From positions 18,460 through 82,459 of the forward strand of contig NZ_MUKA01000100.1 in NCBI RefSeq assembly GCF_002150735.1: a stretch of 64,000 bases of DNA. The letters are read 5' to 3'. Position numbers and translations under genes: made by a program. Positions within the stretch are counted from its first letter, which is position 1. Every line of letters starts with the position of its first letter. This document shows positions 42,809 to 52,700 of this stretch, one piece after another. This DNA comes from Streptomyces africanus (lineage in GTDB: Bacteria > Actinomycetota > Actinomycetes > Streptomycetales > Streptomycetaceae). The notes beneath the pieces were generated by a model, which made no database searches, was not told the DNA's origin, and saw only the letters and a list, made by a program, of their open reading frames with translations.

Positions 42809-45154
42809 GTGAGCACAGCAGGGGGGCTCTCCGCGCCGTTCGGGCGGCTGTTGCGGGAGTTACGGCAGAGCCGTCGGCTGACGATCGAGGAACTGGCCGA
42901 GGCGTCGGGGGTCTCGGGGCGTGCCATCGGTGACATGGAGCGGGGCCGGAGCCGGCGTCCGCACCGTGGCACCGTCACCGCCCTCGCCCAGGGCCTGGAC
43001 CTGGACGAGGCGACGCACGCCCGGTTGCTCGCCGCCGCCCGCGCGGCCCGCCCCGGCGCCCGGCCCGCCGGGTGCGTGAGGGCCTCGCCGTACACGCTGC
43101 CCAGGGGTGTGCGCGATTTCGTCGGCCGGGAGGCGGAACTGGCCTCACTGCGCGCCCTCGCGCGGGAGGTCGCCGAAGGCGGGACGGCGCACACCCCGCT
43201 CGCCGCCGCTCCGCCCGCGGCCGTCGTGTCCGGCTCTCCCGGGAGCGGCAAGACCACGCTGGCGGTTCGGCTGGCCGAGGAGCTGGAGGCGTCCGGATGT
43301 CCCGACGGGGCGTTCCTCGTGGACATGCGGGGGCTGGACGAGCGGCCGCTGCCGGCCGGCCAGGTCGCATCGGGGCTGCTGGGGTCGTGGGGCGTGGCGG
43401 ACGCCGAGTTGGTCGGGCTCACCGCCGAGGAGCGTCTCGCCCGGTACCACGAGATAGCCGCCGGGCTCCGCGCGGTCCTGGTGCTGGACAACGCCGGCAG
43501 CGAGGCCCAGGTCAGGCCACTGCTGCCGCGCCAGGGGCGGCTGCTCGTGGTGGTGACGAGCCGCCGTACTCTCGCCGGTCTGGAGGGAGTCCGGCGCGTC
43601 GAGCTCGGTGCGCTGCCCCGGCGGGAGTCCGCCGCCCTGCTGCGTGCCGTCGTGGGGGCCGGGCGCGTGGACGCGGAGCCGGCGGCCGCGACCACGGTGA
43701 CCGAGCTGTGCGGTCATCTCCCCCTGGCCCTGCGGGTGGCCGCGAACTGGGCCGCCACGCGCACCAACTGGAGCCTGCGGCGGCTGGCCGACCGGCTCGC
43801 CGACGAGGAGCGCAGGCTGGACGCCCTCAGCGCGGGTGACCTGCGCGTCAGCTCCGCCTTCGCGCTGTCCTACTCCCGTCTCGCTCCCGAGGCCGCCCGG
43901 ATGTTCCGGCTGCTGTCGCTCGTACCGGGAGGAGACTTCGGCGTCGCGCCGGCCGCCGTGCTCGCGGGTGCCCCCCTGCACGAGGCCGAGGACCTCCTGG
44001 AGGAACTGCTGGAGGCGGGCCTGCTGATGACATCCCGTCAGGACCGCTACCGCCTGCACGACCTGCTCCGCCTCTACGCGGGCTCCCGCCACCGCGCGGA
44101 CGACACGCCGGAGCGGTCGGTCACCGCGCGGTCCCGGCTACGGCACTGGCTGCTCGACACGGCCGTCCTCGCCGGCCGCTGGTACGAGCCGGACTACGGC
44201 ATGCCGCCGCCCGACCCCGGCCGGCTCGTCGCCCTGGACGACCGTGAGCGGGCGGCGCGCTGGATCAAGGCCGAGAGCGACACCTGGCTGGCCGCGTTCC
44301 GGGAGGCCGCGGCGCACGGCGAGCACGCCAGGGTCGTCGACGTCGCGGAGGCCATGCACTGGTTCTCCGACCACTGGGTGTCCTGGCCCCACTGGGTCGA
44401 GGTCTACGAGCGTGCCGCCGCGGCCGGAGCCGCGCTGGGCGACGCGGGGCTGGAGGCGACCCACCGCAACTACCTGGCGTGGGCGTACTGGGCCTGTGCC
44501 CGCCGGCACGACGAGGCGGTGGCGGCCGCCACCCGCGCGCTGCGTCTCGCCGGGACGGCCGGGAACGTTCTCCAGCAGGCCTGGTCCCACGCGTACCTCG
44601 GCTGGCTGCTGGACGCGGTCGACGATCTGCCGCCCGCCGCCGGCCACTACCAGCGCGCCATGCGGCTGTTCACCGACGCGGACGACGTCAACGGATACCT
44701 GCAGGTGTCCTGCGGGGTGGTCAGGGTGCTGCGCACGGCCGGGCACGCGGAGGCGGCCGTCGAGACCTACCGGGGCATCACGGAAACGCTCGCGGACCCC
44801 CGCCACCGCGGCCGGATTCCGCCGAACGTACGGGAGTTCACCGTCCTGTCCGCCGTCTACGCGGTGTCGTTCGTCCATCTCGACCAGGGGCACTGGCGGG
44901 AGGCGGCCGACGCGCTGCGCTCCATACGCGGGCAGTTCGACGCCCGCGGCTGGGACAAGCAGGCCGGCACGGTCCACCTCCATCTGGCCCACGCACTCGC
45001 CCACCTCGGCGAGCGCGCCGAGGCCGCCGCCGAGTACCGCGCCGCGCTCGCGCTGGACGAGCGCCTGCCCGCGGACCTGCGGGACGAGGCCCGCGCGGGC
45101 CTCACCGCCCTGACCTCGGGCCAGCCGCCGCCACCGACCCGGTTCGGGCAGTGA
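42809..45154 (+). CDS. XRE-NB-ARC-TPR transcriptional regulator (STAND type)
   Basis: A 781-residue regulator. It begins with an XRE HTH (LRQSRRLTIEELAEASGVSGRAIGDMERGR), then an NB-ARC ATPase (Walker A SGSPGSGKTTLAVRL, a Walker B-like VLVLDNAGSE), and ends in about 350 residues of TPR-like helices. The overall plan is that of Streptomyces STAND regulators of secondary metabolism. Codon 18 is TTA (42860-42862), so it may be made only when the bldA tRNA is available. GTG 42809 has no strong ribosome site. The next gene is convergent; targets are unknown. Confidence 0.9.
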   Translation: MSTAGGLSAPFGRLLRELRQSRRLTIEELAEASGVSGRAIGDMERGRSRRPHRGTVTALAQGLDLDEATHARLLAAARAARPGARPAGCVRASPYTLPRGVRDFVGREAELASLRALAREVAEGGTAHTPLAAAPPAAVVSGSPGSGKTTLAVRLAEELEASGCPDGAFLVDMRGLDERPLPAGQVASGLLGSWGVADAELVGLTAEERLARYHEIAAGLRAVLVLDNAGSEAQVRPLLPRQGRLLVVVTSRRTLAGLEGVRRVELGALPRRESAALLRAVVGAGRVDAEPAAATTVTELCGHLPLALRVAANWAATRTNWSLRRLADRLADEERRLDALSAGDLRVSSAFALSYSRLAPEAARMFRLLSLVPGGDFGVAPAAVLAGAPLHEAEDLLEELLEAGLLMTSRQDRYRLHDLLRLYAGSRHRADDTPERSVTARSRLRHWLLDTAVLAGRWYEPDYGMPPPDPGRLVALDDRERAARWIKAESDTWLAAFREAAAHGEHARVVDVAEAMHWFSDHWVSWPHWVEVYERAAAAGAALGDAGLEATHRNYLAWAYWACARRHDEAVAAATRALRLAGTAGNVLQQAWSHAYLGWLLDAVDDLPPAAGHYQRAMRLFTDADDVNGYLQVSCGVVRVLRTAGHAEAAVETYRGITETLADPRHRGRIPPNVREFTVLSAVYAVSFVHLDQGHWREAADALRSIRGQFDARGWDKQAGTVHLHLAHALAHLGERAEAAAEYRAALALDERLPADLRDEARAGLTALTSGQPPPPTRFGQ

Positions 45155-45166
45155 CGGGGCCGGCGG

Positions 45167-45832
45167 TCACCCCCTCCAGGGCCTGCGGCCCGTCGTGGAG
45201 GCGAAGCCCAGCCAGGTGTGACGGTTGTTCCACCAGCACCAGCCGACCTTCGGGGCGTTGCGGCGCTCGCGGCCGTCGCGCCCGGTGCCGTTGCTGATCC
45301 AGATCGCCGGAGTGCGGGCGTCCAGGCTGCCGTCGGGCTTGCGCAGCCGGGAGCCGATGGTCATGAAGCAGCGGTTGCGCTCCAGGGCGTCCGGCTGCTG
45401 GAGCACCCAGTGGATGCCCTCGGTGAGCAGCAGCGGGGTGCGGTCCTCCTTGGTGAGGGCGGGCAGGGCCTCGTCCGGGCTCCAGTTGGCCATGTGGTCA
45501 CCGCGGTCGAGGCCGGTGACGGCGTAGAGCGGGGCGTCGGGCAGTTCGACGGCACAGGGCGTGAACGCGTCGACGTCGGGCATGTCGACGACGACGAAGC
45601 CCGGTTTGCCGTCGCGGCGCAGCAGCGGCGCCAGGGCGGAGGCGGGGGCTCTGTCCGGGTGCACGGCCAGCAGGGCGCCCTCGCCGTCGGTTCCGGCGGC
45701 GAACGTACGGATCTCGTCGGCCGAGAGCCCGGCGGTCTCGTGCACCCCCAGCTCGATCAGCCGCTCGGCCTGCGCGCTCAGGGGCGGGAGTGCGGGGAGG
45801 ACGGTGGACGGGTCGGGCATGGTGTCGGGCAC
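45167..45832 (-). CDS. DUF5701 family protein
   Basis: A 221-residue protein resembling the DUF5701 family as recalled. Visible features: a region with GTDGEGALLAVHPDRAPASALAP, a central Asp-rich VVDMPDVDAFTP, and a WCWWNNRHTWLGFASTTGRRPWRG C-terminus. Function unknown. Start GTG 45832 has GGGAG 4 bases upstream; ATG 45820 is an alternative. It overlaps the end of the AraC gene by 55 bases in another frame, which is unusual and could mean that the AraC stop was moved by a frameshift. Confidence 0.75.
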   Translation of the reverse strand: MPDTMPDPSTVLPALPPLSAQAERLIELGVHETAGLSADEIRTFAAGTDGEGALLAVHPDRAPASALAPLLRRDGKPGFVVVDMPDVDAFTPCAVELPDAPLYAVTGLDRGDHMANWSPDEALPALTKEDRTPLLLTEGIHWVLQQPDALERNRCFMTIGSRLRKPDGSLDARTPAIWISNGTGRDGRERRNAPKVGWCWWNNRHTWLGFASTTGRRPWRG

Positions 45833-46875
45833 GATGCTCCCAAGGTCGGTGACGTGGGCGAACTCCTGTGCAACGCGCCGGTTCGCGGAGGCGTTCCCTC
45901 CCTTTCCCCTCCGTTCCGCCCGTCGCCGGACAGGCCGTGTGTCTGCCACTCGCGGGGCGCCACACCGTAGGCGGCGCGGAAGACGCGGCTGAAGTGGCTG
46001 GGGCTGACGAAACCCCAGCGCCGGGCGACGGCCGCGACCCCGTGCCCGAGGGCCGGGGAGCGCAGAAGATCCCTGCGGCACCGCTCCAGCCGCTGTGTGC
46101 GGATCCACTCCCCGACCGTCACGCCCTCCAGCTGGAACAGTTTGTGCAGGTAGCGGACGGACATGAAGTGCGCGGCGGCGATTTCGGGCGGTGACAGGCC
46201 GGGGTCGGCGAGGTGGCGCAGGATGTGGTCCTTGACGCGTACGAGGGTGGCCGCGGCGGCCTCCGGAGCCTGGGAGGCGAAGCGCCCGCACCGCTCGTCG
46301 ATCAGCAGCGCCAGCAGGTCGAGCGCGGTGGCCGCGAACTGGCCGCCGACGAGGGCGTCGAGACCCGGCGCCTCGCGGGCCAGGCGCGCGAAGTACGCCG
46401 CCACGAGTGCGGCGCCGCCCTCCTGTCCGGAGAACGCCGTGGCGGTCACCTCCCGCAGGTCCTCGTCGCGCACGCGGAGGTCCGTGCGGGGGAACTGGAA
46501 GGAGGTGAAGGAGAAGTCGCTCTGCACGGTCTTGCGGAACAGCCGGGTGGAGTCGGACAGGGAGAAGTCGCCCGGCCCGATCCGCGCCTGTCTCCCGTCC
46601 TGCTCCTTGAGGGAGGTGCCCCGCTGCTGAAGGGTGAGGATGAGGTGCTCCTTGCCGTCCCCGATCAGCCGGCGGCTGCGCGTCACCGTCTGCGGGCCGG
46701 CCTGGACCTGCGCGATCCGTAAGGAGCCCAGCTGGTTGCTGACGATTCTCCCGGGCGACGGATCGTCCTCGAGGAGGTGTACGTCGAGCGGTATGAAGGT
46801 GCGTGACACCGCGTGGTGCCAGCGCTCACCGCGGTCGGCCGCCGAGAGCGACGCGGTGGACAGGACGACGGACAC
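45778..46875 (-). CDS. AraC-family regulator with N-terminal ligand domain
   Basis: A 365-residue regulator: N-terminal AraC-binding-like domain and a C-terminal double HTH (LSPPEIAAAHFMSVRYLHKLFQLEGVTVGEWIRTQRLERCRRDLL, then RRWGFVSPSHFSRVFRAAYGVAPREW). The family normally ends soon after the PREW motif; here ~45 extra low-complexity residues run into the next gene, suggesting a lost stop. Codon 52 is TTA (46720-46722), so bldA control is possible. It may regulate the downstream DUF5701 gene or the divergent neighbours. Confidence 0.88.
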   Translation of the reverse strand: MSVVLSTASLSAADRGERWHHAVSRTFIPLDVHLLEDDPSPGRIVSNQLGSLRIAQVQAGPQTVTRSRRLIGDGKEHLILTLQQRGTSLKEQDGRQARIGPGDFSLSDSTRLFRKTVQSDFSFTSFQFPRTDLRVRDEDLREVTATAFSGQEGGAALVAAYFARLAREAPGLDALVGGQFAATALDLLALLIDERCGRFASQAPEAAAATLVRVKDHILRHLADPGLSPPEIAAAHFMSVRYLHKLFQLEGVTVGEWIRTQRLERCRRDLLRSPALGHGVAAVARRWGFVSPSHFSRVFRAAYGVAPREWQTHGLSGDGRNGGEREGTPPRTGALHRSSPTSPTLGASCPTPCPTRPPSSPHSRP

Positions 46876-46965
46876 CTGGTTCCTCCCTGGGCATCATCGA
46901 AGGCCGGCAGCTCTGATGCGCTGCCGGCCTCGACGATGTCACCATGCCCGCCCGAGGCGGTCCAG

Positions 46966-47013
46966 GAAGAATCGGAGGAAGAATCCGGGGAGGAACCGGA
47001 GGAGGAATCCGGA
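46966..47013. repeat. Four tandem 12-mers after the hydrolase gene
   Basis: Four 12-base units (GAAGAATCGGAG, GAAGAATCCGGG, GAGGAACCGGAG, GAGGAATCCGGA) run directly into the hydrolase stop codon at 47014. They are purine-rich on the + strand and lack a stem, so they are not an obvious terminator. A minisatellite-like insertion is one explanation. Confidence 0.6.
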
Positions 47014-47898
<885 letters not shown>

Positions 47899-47940
47899 CT
47901 AGGCGCGGAGCCGTGCGGCCGGTTGCCGGGCAGCGCACCG

Positions 47941-47980
47941 GTTCTTGACCGGGGGCGCACGTTCTTGACCGGGGGCGCAC
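47941..47980. repeat. Perfect 20-bp tandem direct repeat
   Basis: GTTCTTGACCGGGGGCGCAC is present twice with no gap. It lies in the divergent region between the hydrolase and the kinase-like gene, so it may be a double binding site or a replication slip. Confidence 0.8.
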
Positions 47981-48046
47981 GGGAGCACGCGTTCGACGGT
48001 CGTTAATCCGTCGCACCGCCGTGACCGGCGTGACAACATCGTCGGC

Positions 48047-48997
48047 ATGGAAGGATTCTTGACGCCTGATCAGATCGACGCCCGCACGTCCCGTGCACGC
48101 GCGGCGGCCGTCGCCGCGGGTCGTGATCTGGGGCTCACGGTGACCGACGCGAGGGTGCTCTACGACGTGTTCTCCGTCGTGGTCCATCTCGCCCCGTCCC
48201 CCGTGGTGGTGCGGGTGCCGACCGTCCTTCCCTCGTACTCCGGTCCCGAGTCCCAGGGGGCGCGGCAGCGGCTGGAGCTCGATGTGGCGGGGTGGCTCGC
48301 GGACCAGGGGCACCCGGTGATTCCGCCGAGTCCTCTGGTGCCGCGGGAGCCCGTGCTGCGGGACGGTTTCTCGATGACCTTCTGGCAGTTCGTCGAGCTG
48401 GACCAGAGCGCGGAGCCCGACTACGCGCACAACGCCGGCCTCGTCGCCGGCCTGCACGCCGCGCTGCGCTCGTACCCGGGTGAGCTGCCGTTCCTGTCGG
48501 CGGCGGAACCGCGGTTCGTCTCCGAGGGACTTGCCGCGCTCGAAGGGCGGCCCGACCTGCTGGACCCGGCCGACCTGGACCGCGCGCGCCGCGAGTGGGA
48601 CGTGCTGGAACCCGTCGTCAGCTCACGCGCGGCGTTCGAGGCGGTCTTCCCCGGCATCGAGTTCCAGCCGGTCCACGGGGACTCCCCCGCCACCAACATC
48701 GTCTCCGCCCGGGACGGCGAGCTCTACTCCGACTTCGAGCTGACCACGCTCGGACCGGTCGAGTGGGACCTGGCGGCTCTGGGCCCCGCGTGCGAGGCCG
48801 CCTACAACACGGCCGCCGAGCGCCGGGGGCTGCGGCGGCTGGACGAGGGTGTGCTGCGCGTCGTCAACGCCGTGGGCATGTCCCGCGCGGTGGCCTGCCT
48901 CGCGCTCGCGCCGCAACTGCCCCTGCTGGTGGATGCGTTGAAGCCGGCCGTCGAACAGTGGCGGACGATGCCGTTCGCCGGTGGTCTGGACGGCTGA
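48047..48997 (+). CDS. Aminoglycoside phosphotransferase-like (APH-fold) kinase
   Basis: A 316-residue APH-family protein. The catalytic loop is VHGDSPATNI (Asp of HGD, Asn two residues after), the metal-binding motif is SDFELTTLGPVEWDLAALGP. The N-lobe has the expected beta strands with FSVVVHLAPSPVVVRVP. The usual drug targets of this family vary widely, and many members act on metabolites, so a resistance role should not be assumed. ATG 48047. Confidence 0.85.
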   Translation: MEGFLTPDQIDARTSRARAAAVAAGRDLGLTVTDARVLYDVFSVVVHLAPSPVVVRVPTVLPSYSGPESQGARQRLELDVAGWLADQGHPVIPPSPLVPREPVLRDGFSMTFWQFVELDQSAEPDYAHNAGLVAGLHAALRSYPGELPFLSAAEPRFVSEGLAALEGRPDLLDPADLDRARREWDVLEPVVSSRAAFEAVFPGIEFQPVHGDSPATNIVSARDGELYSDFELTTLGPVEWDLAALGPACEAAYNTAAERRGLRRLDEGVLRVVNAVGMSRAVACLALAPQLPLLVDALKPAVEQWRTMPFAGGLDG

Positions 48998-49017
48998 GCG
49001 CGAGGCGGCGGCCGTGC

Positions 49018-49470
49018 TCACTCGGGCAGGGGCCGGTCGTCGACGACGTGTTTCATGACGAGGGTGGAGTTCAGGCGCTGGACGCCGGGCAGCCGGGCGA
49101 GCTGCTGGTCGTAGAGCTGCTGGAAGGCGGCCAGGTCGGTGGTGGCGACGCGCAGGAGGTAGTCGGGGTCGCCGAACAGGCGCTGCGCCTGGAGCACGTG
49201 CGGGACGGCGGCCACGCCTTCTTCGAACGCGGAGACGGTGTCGGCGTCCTCCCAGTGCAGGGTGACGAAGACGAGGGCCTCGAAGTTCAGGCCCACGGCG
49301 GCCGGGTCCACGACCGCCCGGTAGCCGCGGATCGCGCCTTCGCGTTCGAGGTCGCGCAGGCGGCGGTGGCAGGGCGAGACGCTCAGTTTTACCCGGGCGG
49401 CCAGCTCGGTGACCGTGAGACGGCCGTCCAGCTGGAGCTCGGTAAGAATCTTCCGGTCCAGGGCATCCAT
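49018..49470 (-). CDS. Lrp/AsnC-family regulator
   Basis: A 150-residue regulator: HTH (MDALDRKILTELQLDGRLTV, then LSVSPCHRRLRDLEREGAI) and a RAM ligand domain. ATG 49470. Divergent from a LysE-type exporter gene at 49582, the standard arrangement in which the regulator senses an amino acid and switches the exporter. Confidence 0.93.
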   Translation of the reverse strand: MDALDRKILTELQLDGRLTVTELAARVKLSVSPCHRRLRDLEREGAIRGYRAVVDPAAVGLNFEALVFVTLHWEDADTVSAFEEGVAAVPHVLQAQRLFGDPDYLLRVATTDLAAFQQLYDQQLARLPGVQRLNSTLVMKHVVDDRPLPE

Positions 49471-49581
49471 GGAGAAGATTCTGCCCCAGATCCCGCGATC
49501 AAGGAGTAAAGAAGGGAACACTTTCGGGCTGATCCGGCCTAGCCTTCCTCTCGCGACAAGGCACGTGAGAGGGACCGGTCC

Positions 49582-50199
49582 ATGGATACGACGACACTGG
49601 CGGCATTTCTGGCAGTGGATCTGCTGCTGGTGTTCACTCCCGGCGCGGACTGGGCCTACGCGATCACCGCGGGCCTCAGGGGCCGGTCGGTCGTCCCGGC
49701 GGTCGCCGGGCTGATCGCCGGATACGCGGGATACACCCTGCTCGCGGTCGCGGGCCTGGTGGTGATCGTGGCGAACTCGGCGACCCTGCTCACCGCGCTG
49801 ACCGTGGCGGGGGCCGGCTACCTGGTGTGGCTGGGCTGCGGTGTGCTGAGGCAGCCGGCCGTCCTGACGGCCCCCGAGGGCGACGTGGGCTCCTCCCGCC
49901 TGCGGATCATGCTCAGGGGAGCCGGGATCAGCGGACTCAACCCGAAGGCGCTGCTGCTGTACTTCTCGCTGTTCCCGCAGTTCATCGACCCCGCGGGCGG
50001 CTGGCCGGTCGCCACCCAGACCGGCCTGCTCGGCACGCTGCACATGACCGCCTGCGCCGTCGTCTACCTCACCGTCGGAGTCCTGGCCCGTACCGTCCTG
50101 AGGACCAGACCCTCGGCGGCCAGGGCGGTCACCCGCGTCTCCGGCGCGATGATGATCGTCATCGGCGGCTTCCTGCTGGCGGAACGGCTGGCCGGCTGA
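49582..50199 (+). CDS. LysE/RhtB-family amino acid exporter
   Basis: A 205-residue membrane protein with six helices, typical start FLAVDLLLVFTPGADWAYAITAGLRG (the conserved PGAD/PGP region) and a central GAGYLVWLGCGVLR. It exports an amino acid or small amine, with the divergent Lrp-like gene as probable regulator. ATG 49582 has a purine-rich site upstream. Confidence 0.9.
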   Translation: MDTTTLAAFLAVDLLLVFTPGADWAYAITAGLRGRSVVPAVAGLIAGYAGYTLLAVAGLVVIVANSATLLTALTVAGAGYLVWLGCGVLRQPAVLTAPEGDVGSSRLRIMLRGAGISGLNPKALLLYFSLFPQFIDPAGGWPVATQTGLLGTLHMTACAVVYLTVGVLARTVLRTRPSAARAVTRVSGAMMIVIGGFLLAERLAG

Positions 50200-50297
50200 C
50201 GGTGCGTGCGCCCCCGGGAATCCGGCGACGGGTCCTCCGCGGCCCTTCCTGAGATGATGACCGGGGAAGCGACAGGGGCGTCACATCCGGAGGCACC

Positions 50298-52700
50298 GTG
50301 CAGGGACGCGTACCGGAGGACTTGGCGGTCGTCGTCGACGCCCGTGGGGTGATCACGGTGTGGAGCGACGGCGCCCGACGGCTGCTCGGATACGAACCCG
50401 AGGACGTCGTGGGCCGGGCCGTCACCCGCCTGCTCGCCGCCGGCCTGCCCGATTCCACGCGACGCCACGTGGCCGACGGACAGCGCTGGGCCGGTGAGGT
50501 GGCGCTGCGGCACCGGCACGGCGACCGGGTCGTGGCCCGGCTGCACGGCACGCCGCTGCTGGACGCGGACCGCAGGCGGATCTGGCTCGTCACCGGCACC
50601 GCACTGGCGCCCGCGGCGAGGCGGGCCGGGCACGGGGCCCCGACCCTGTGGGACCTCACGCTCGCGCAGCTCCCCGTGCCGGTGGCGGTCTACGACCGTG
50701 AGGCCCGGCTCGTGGCCGCCAACGAGATCATGACCCAGGTGATGGGCCGGTCCGAGGAGGAGATGAGAGGCCTGACCCTCCGGGAGATCGAGCCAGGGCC
50801 GCCGTTCGACGAGTACGACCGCCTGCAGCGCGAGGTCCTGCGCACCGGCGAGACGATCTTCCATGAGCAGCACGGCAAGGCCCCGGGCGAGGTCCGGCGC
50901 CATGCCTGGTCGATGTTCATGTCGCCGCTGACGGACGAGACCGGTGCGGTGCAGGGGATGTCCGCGACCGTGTTCGACACCACGGAGCAGGACTGGGCGC
51001 GCCGCCGGCTGGCGGTGCTCAACGAGGCGAGCCTGCGGATCGGGAGCACCCTGGACGTGAGCCGGACGGCCGAGGAACTGGCCGAGGTGGCCGTGAGCGG
51101 GTTCGCGGACTTCGTCACCGTGGACCTGCTGGAGTCCGTCGCCCTAGGCGACGAGCCGGAACCGGTGCCGCCGCACGCGCCGGTCACCGTGCGGCGCACC
51201 GCCCAGCGGTCGGTGCTGGAGGGCTGCCCGGAGTCGGTGGTCCCCTCGGGCGACACCACGCTGTACCCCGTGGACTCGCTGCCGGTGGGGACGCTGGTCG
51301 CCGGCCGTGGCTCCCGGCACCGGCCGGGGGATCCGGGCCTGCGGGAGTGGGTCAGGTCCTCCCCGGCTCGCGAGGAGTCGGTGGGCAGGCACATGATCCA
51401 CTCGGTGATGATGGTGCCGCTGCGCGCCCGCGGGGTGACCCTGGGGCTGGTGCACTTCCTGCGGCACCGCACGCCGGAGCCGTTCAGCGAGGACGATCTG
51501 CTGCTCGCGGAGGAGATCGTCGCCAGGGCGGCGGTGAGCGTGGACAACGCCCGCCGCTACACCCGGGAACGCCGCACGGCGCTGGCGCTCCAGCGCAGCC
51601 TCCTGCCCGACCGGCCGCCGGACCTGGCGGCGATGCGGGTCGCCTACCGCTATCTGCCGGCCGGTTCCGGAGCGGACATCGGGGGCGACTGGTTCGACGT
51701 GATCCCGCTGTCCGGCACCCGGGTCGCCCTGGTCGTGGGCGACGTGGTGGGACACGGCATCCAGGCCTCGGCCACGATGGGCCGGCTGCGCACCGCCGTG
51801 CGGACCCTCGCGGACGTCGATCTGGCCCCCGACGAACTGCTCACCCAGCTGGACGACCTCGTCGTCCGGATCGACCGGGAAGAGGGCCCGGAGGCGCGCG
51901 GGCGGGCGGCGGAGGCGTCGGGGCAGGTCGGCGCCACCTGCCTGTACGCCGTGTACGACCCGGTGTCCCGGCGTTGCACGATGGCCCGGGCCGGGCATCC
52001 GCCGCCCGCCCTGGTCACGCCCGACGGCGCCGTACGGTTCCTGGAGGTGCCGACCGGGCCGCCGCTGGGCCTCGGCGGCCTGCCGTTCGAAGCCGTCGAG
52101 GTGGAGCTGGAGGAGAACAGCCTGCTCGCGCTCTACACCGACGGGCTGCTCAAGGCCGCCGACCACGACATGGACGCCGGGCTCACCCTGCTCCGCGAGG
52201 CGCTGGCCCACCCTGCCGAGGCGCTGGAGGAGACCTGTGAGCAGGTGCTGCGCACCGTGCTGACCGGCCGTCCCGCCGACGACATCGTGCTGATGCTGGC
52301 CCGCACCGCCGCGCTCGGCGCCGGGAAGGTGCGCACCTGGCAGCTGCCGCCCGAGCCGACGGCCGTGGCCCGGGCCCGCAAGATGGCGGGCGAGCAACTG
52401 GCCGCCTGGGGGCTGACGGAGGCGGAGTTCACCACCGAACTGATCGTCAGCGAGCTGGTCACCAACGCGCTGCGGTACGGCGGCTCGCCCATCGAACTGC
52501 GGCTGATCCGCGACTCGGCCCTCATCTGCGAGGTGTCCGACGGCAGCAGCACCGCGCCCCATCTGCGCCGGGCCCGCGTCTTCGACGAGGGCGGACGGGG
52601 ACTGCTGCTGGTCGCCCAGCTCTCCGAACGCTGGGGCAGCCGCCAGACCCCCACGGGCAAGACCATCTGGGCGGAACAACCCCTGCCCGAAGAGCCCTAG
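50298..52700 (+). CDS. PAS-PAS-GAF-SpoIIE phosphatase fused to RsbW-like ATPase
   Basis: An 800-residue sensor. Two PAS domains (the second around VAVYDREARLVAANEIMTQ), a GAF domain, a SpoIIE/PP2C phosphatase (GADIGGDWFDVIPLSGTRVALVVGDVVGHG) and a C-terminal GHKL ATPase (TTELIVSELVTNALRYGGSP, then GRGLLLVAQLSERWG). Phosphatase and kinase-type folds in one chain are common in Streptomyces and can set an anti-sigma switch alone. GTG 50298. It ends in a 4-base overlap with the convergent SDR stop. Confidence 0.92.
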   Translation: MQGRVPEDLAVVVDARGVITVWSDGARRLLGYEPEDVVGRAVTRLLAAGLPDSTRRHVADGQRWAGEVALRHRHGDRVVARLHGTPLLDADRRRIWLVTGTALAPAARRAGHGAPTLWDLTLAQLPVPVAVYDREARLVAANEIMTQVMGRSEEEMRGLTLREIEPGPPFDEYDRLQREVLRTGETIFHEQHGKAPGEVRRHAWSMFMSPLTDETGAVQGMSATVFDTTEQDWARRRLAVLNEASLRIGSTLDVSRTAEELAEVAVSGFADFVTVDLLESVALGDEPEPVPPHAPVTVRRTAQRSVLEGCPESVVPSGDTTLYPVDSLPVGTLVAGRGSRHRPGDPGLREWVRSSPAREESVGRHMIHSVMMVPLRARGVTLGLVHFLRHRTPEPFSEDDLLLAEEIVARAAVSVDNARRYTRERRTALALQRSLLPDRPPDLAAMRVAYRYLPAGSGADIGGDWFDVIPLSGTRVALVVGDVVGHGIQASATMGRLRTAVRTLADVDLAPDELLTQLDDLVVRIDREEGPEARGRAAEASGQVGATCLYAVYDPVSRRCTMARAGHPPPALVTPDGAVRFLEVPTGPPLGLGGLPFEAVEVELEENSLLALYTDGLLKAADHDMDAGLTLLREALAHPAEALEETCEQVLRTVLTGRPADDIVLMLARTAALGAGKVRTWQLPPEPTAVARARKMAGEQLAAWGLTEAEFTTELIVSELVTNALRYGGSPIELRLIRDSALICEVSDGSSTAPHLRRARVFDEGGRGLLLVAQLSERWGSRQTPTGKTIWAEQPLPEEP

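Noticed and set aside
48047..48997. APH-like protein as aminoglycoside resistance
   Set aside because: Family members have many substrates; no drug-specific motif is visible.
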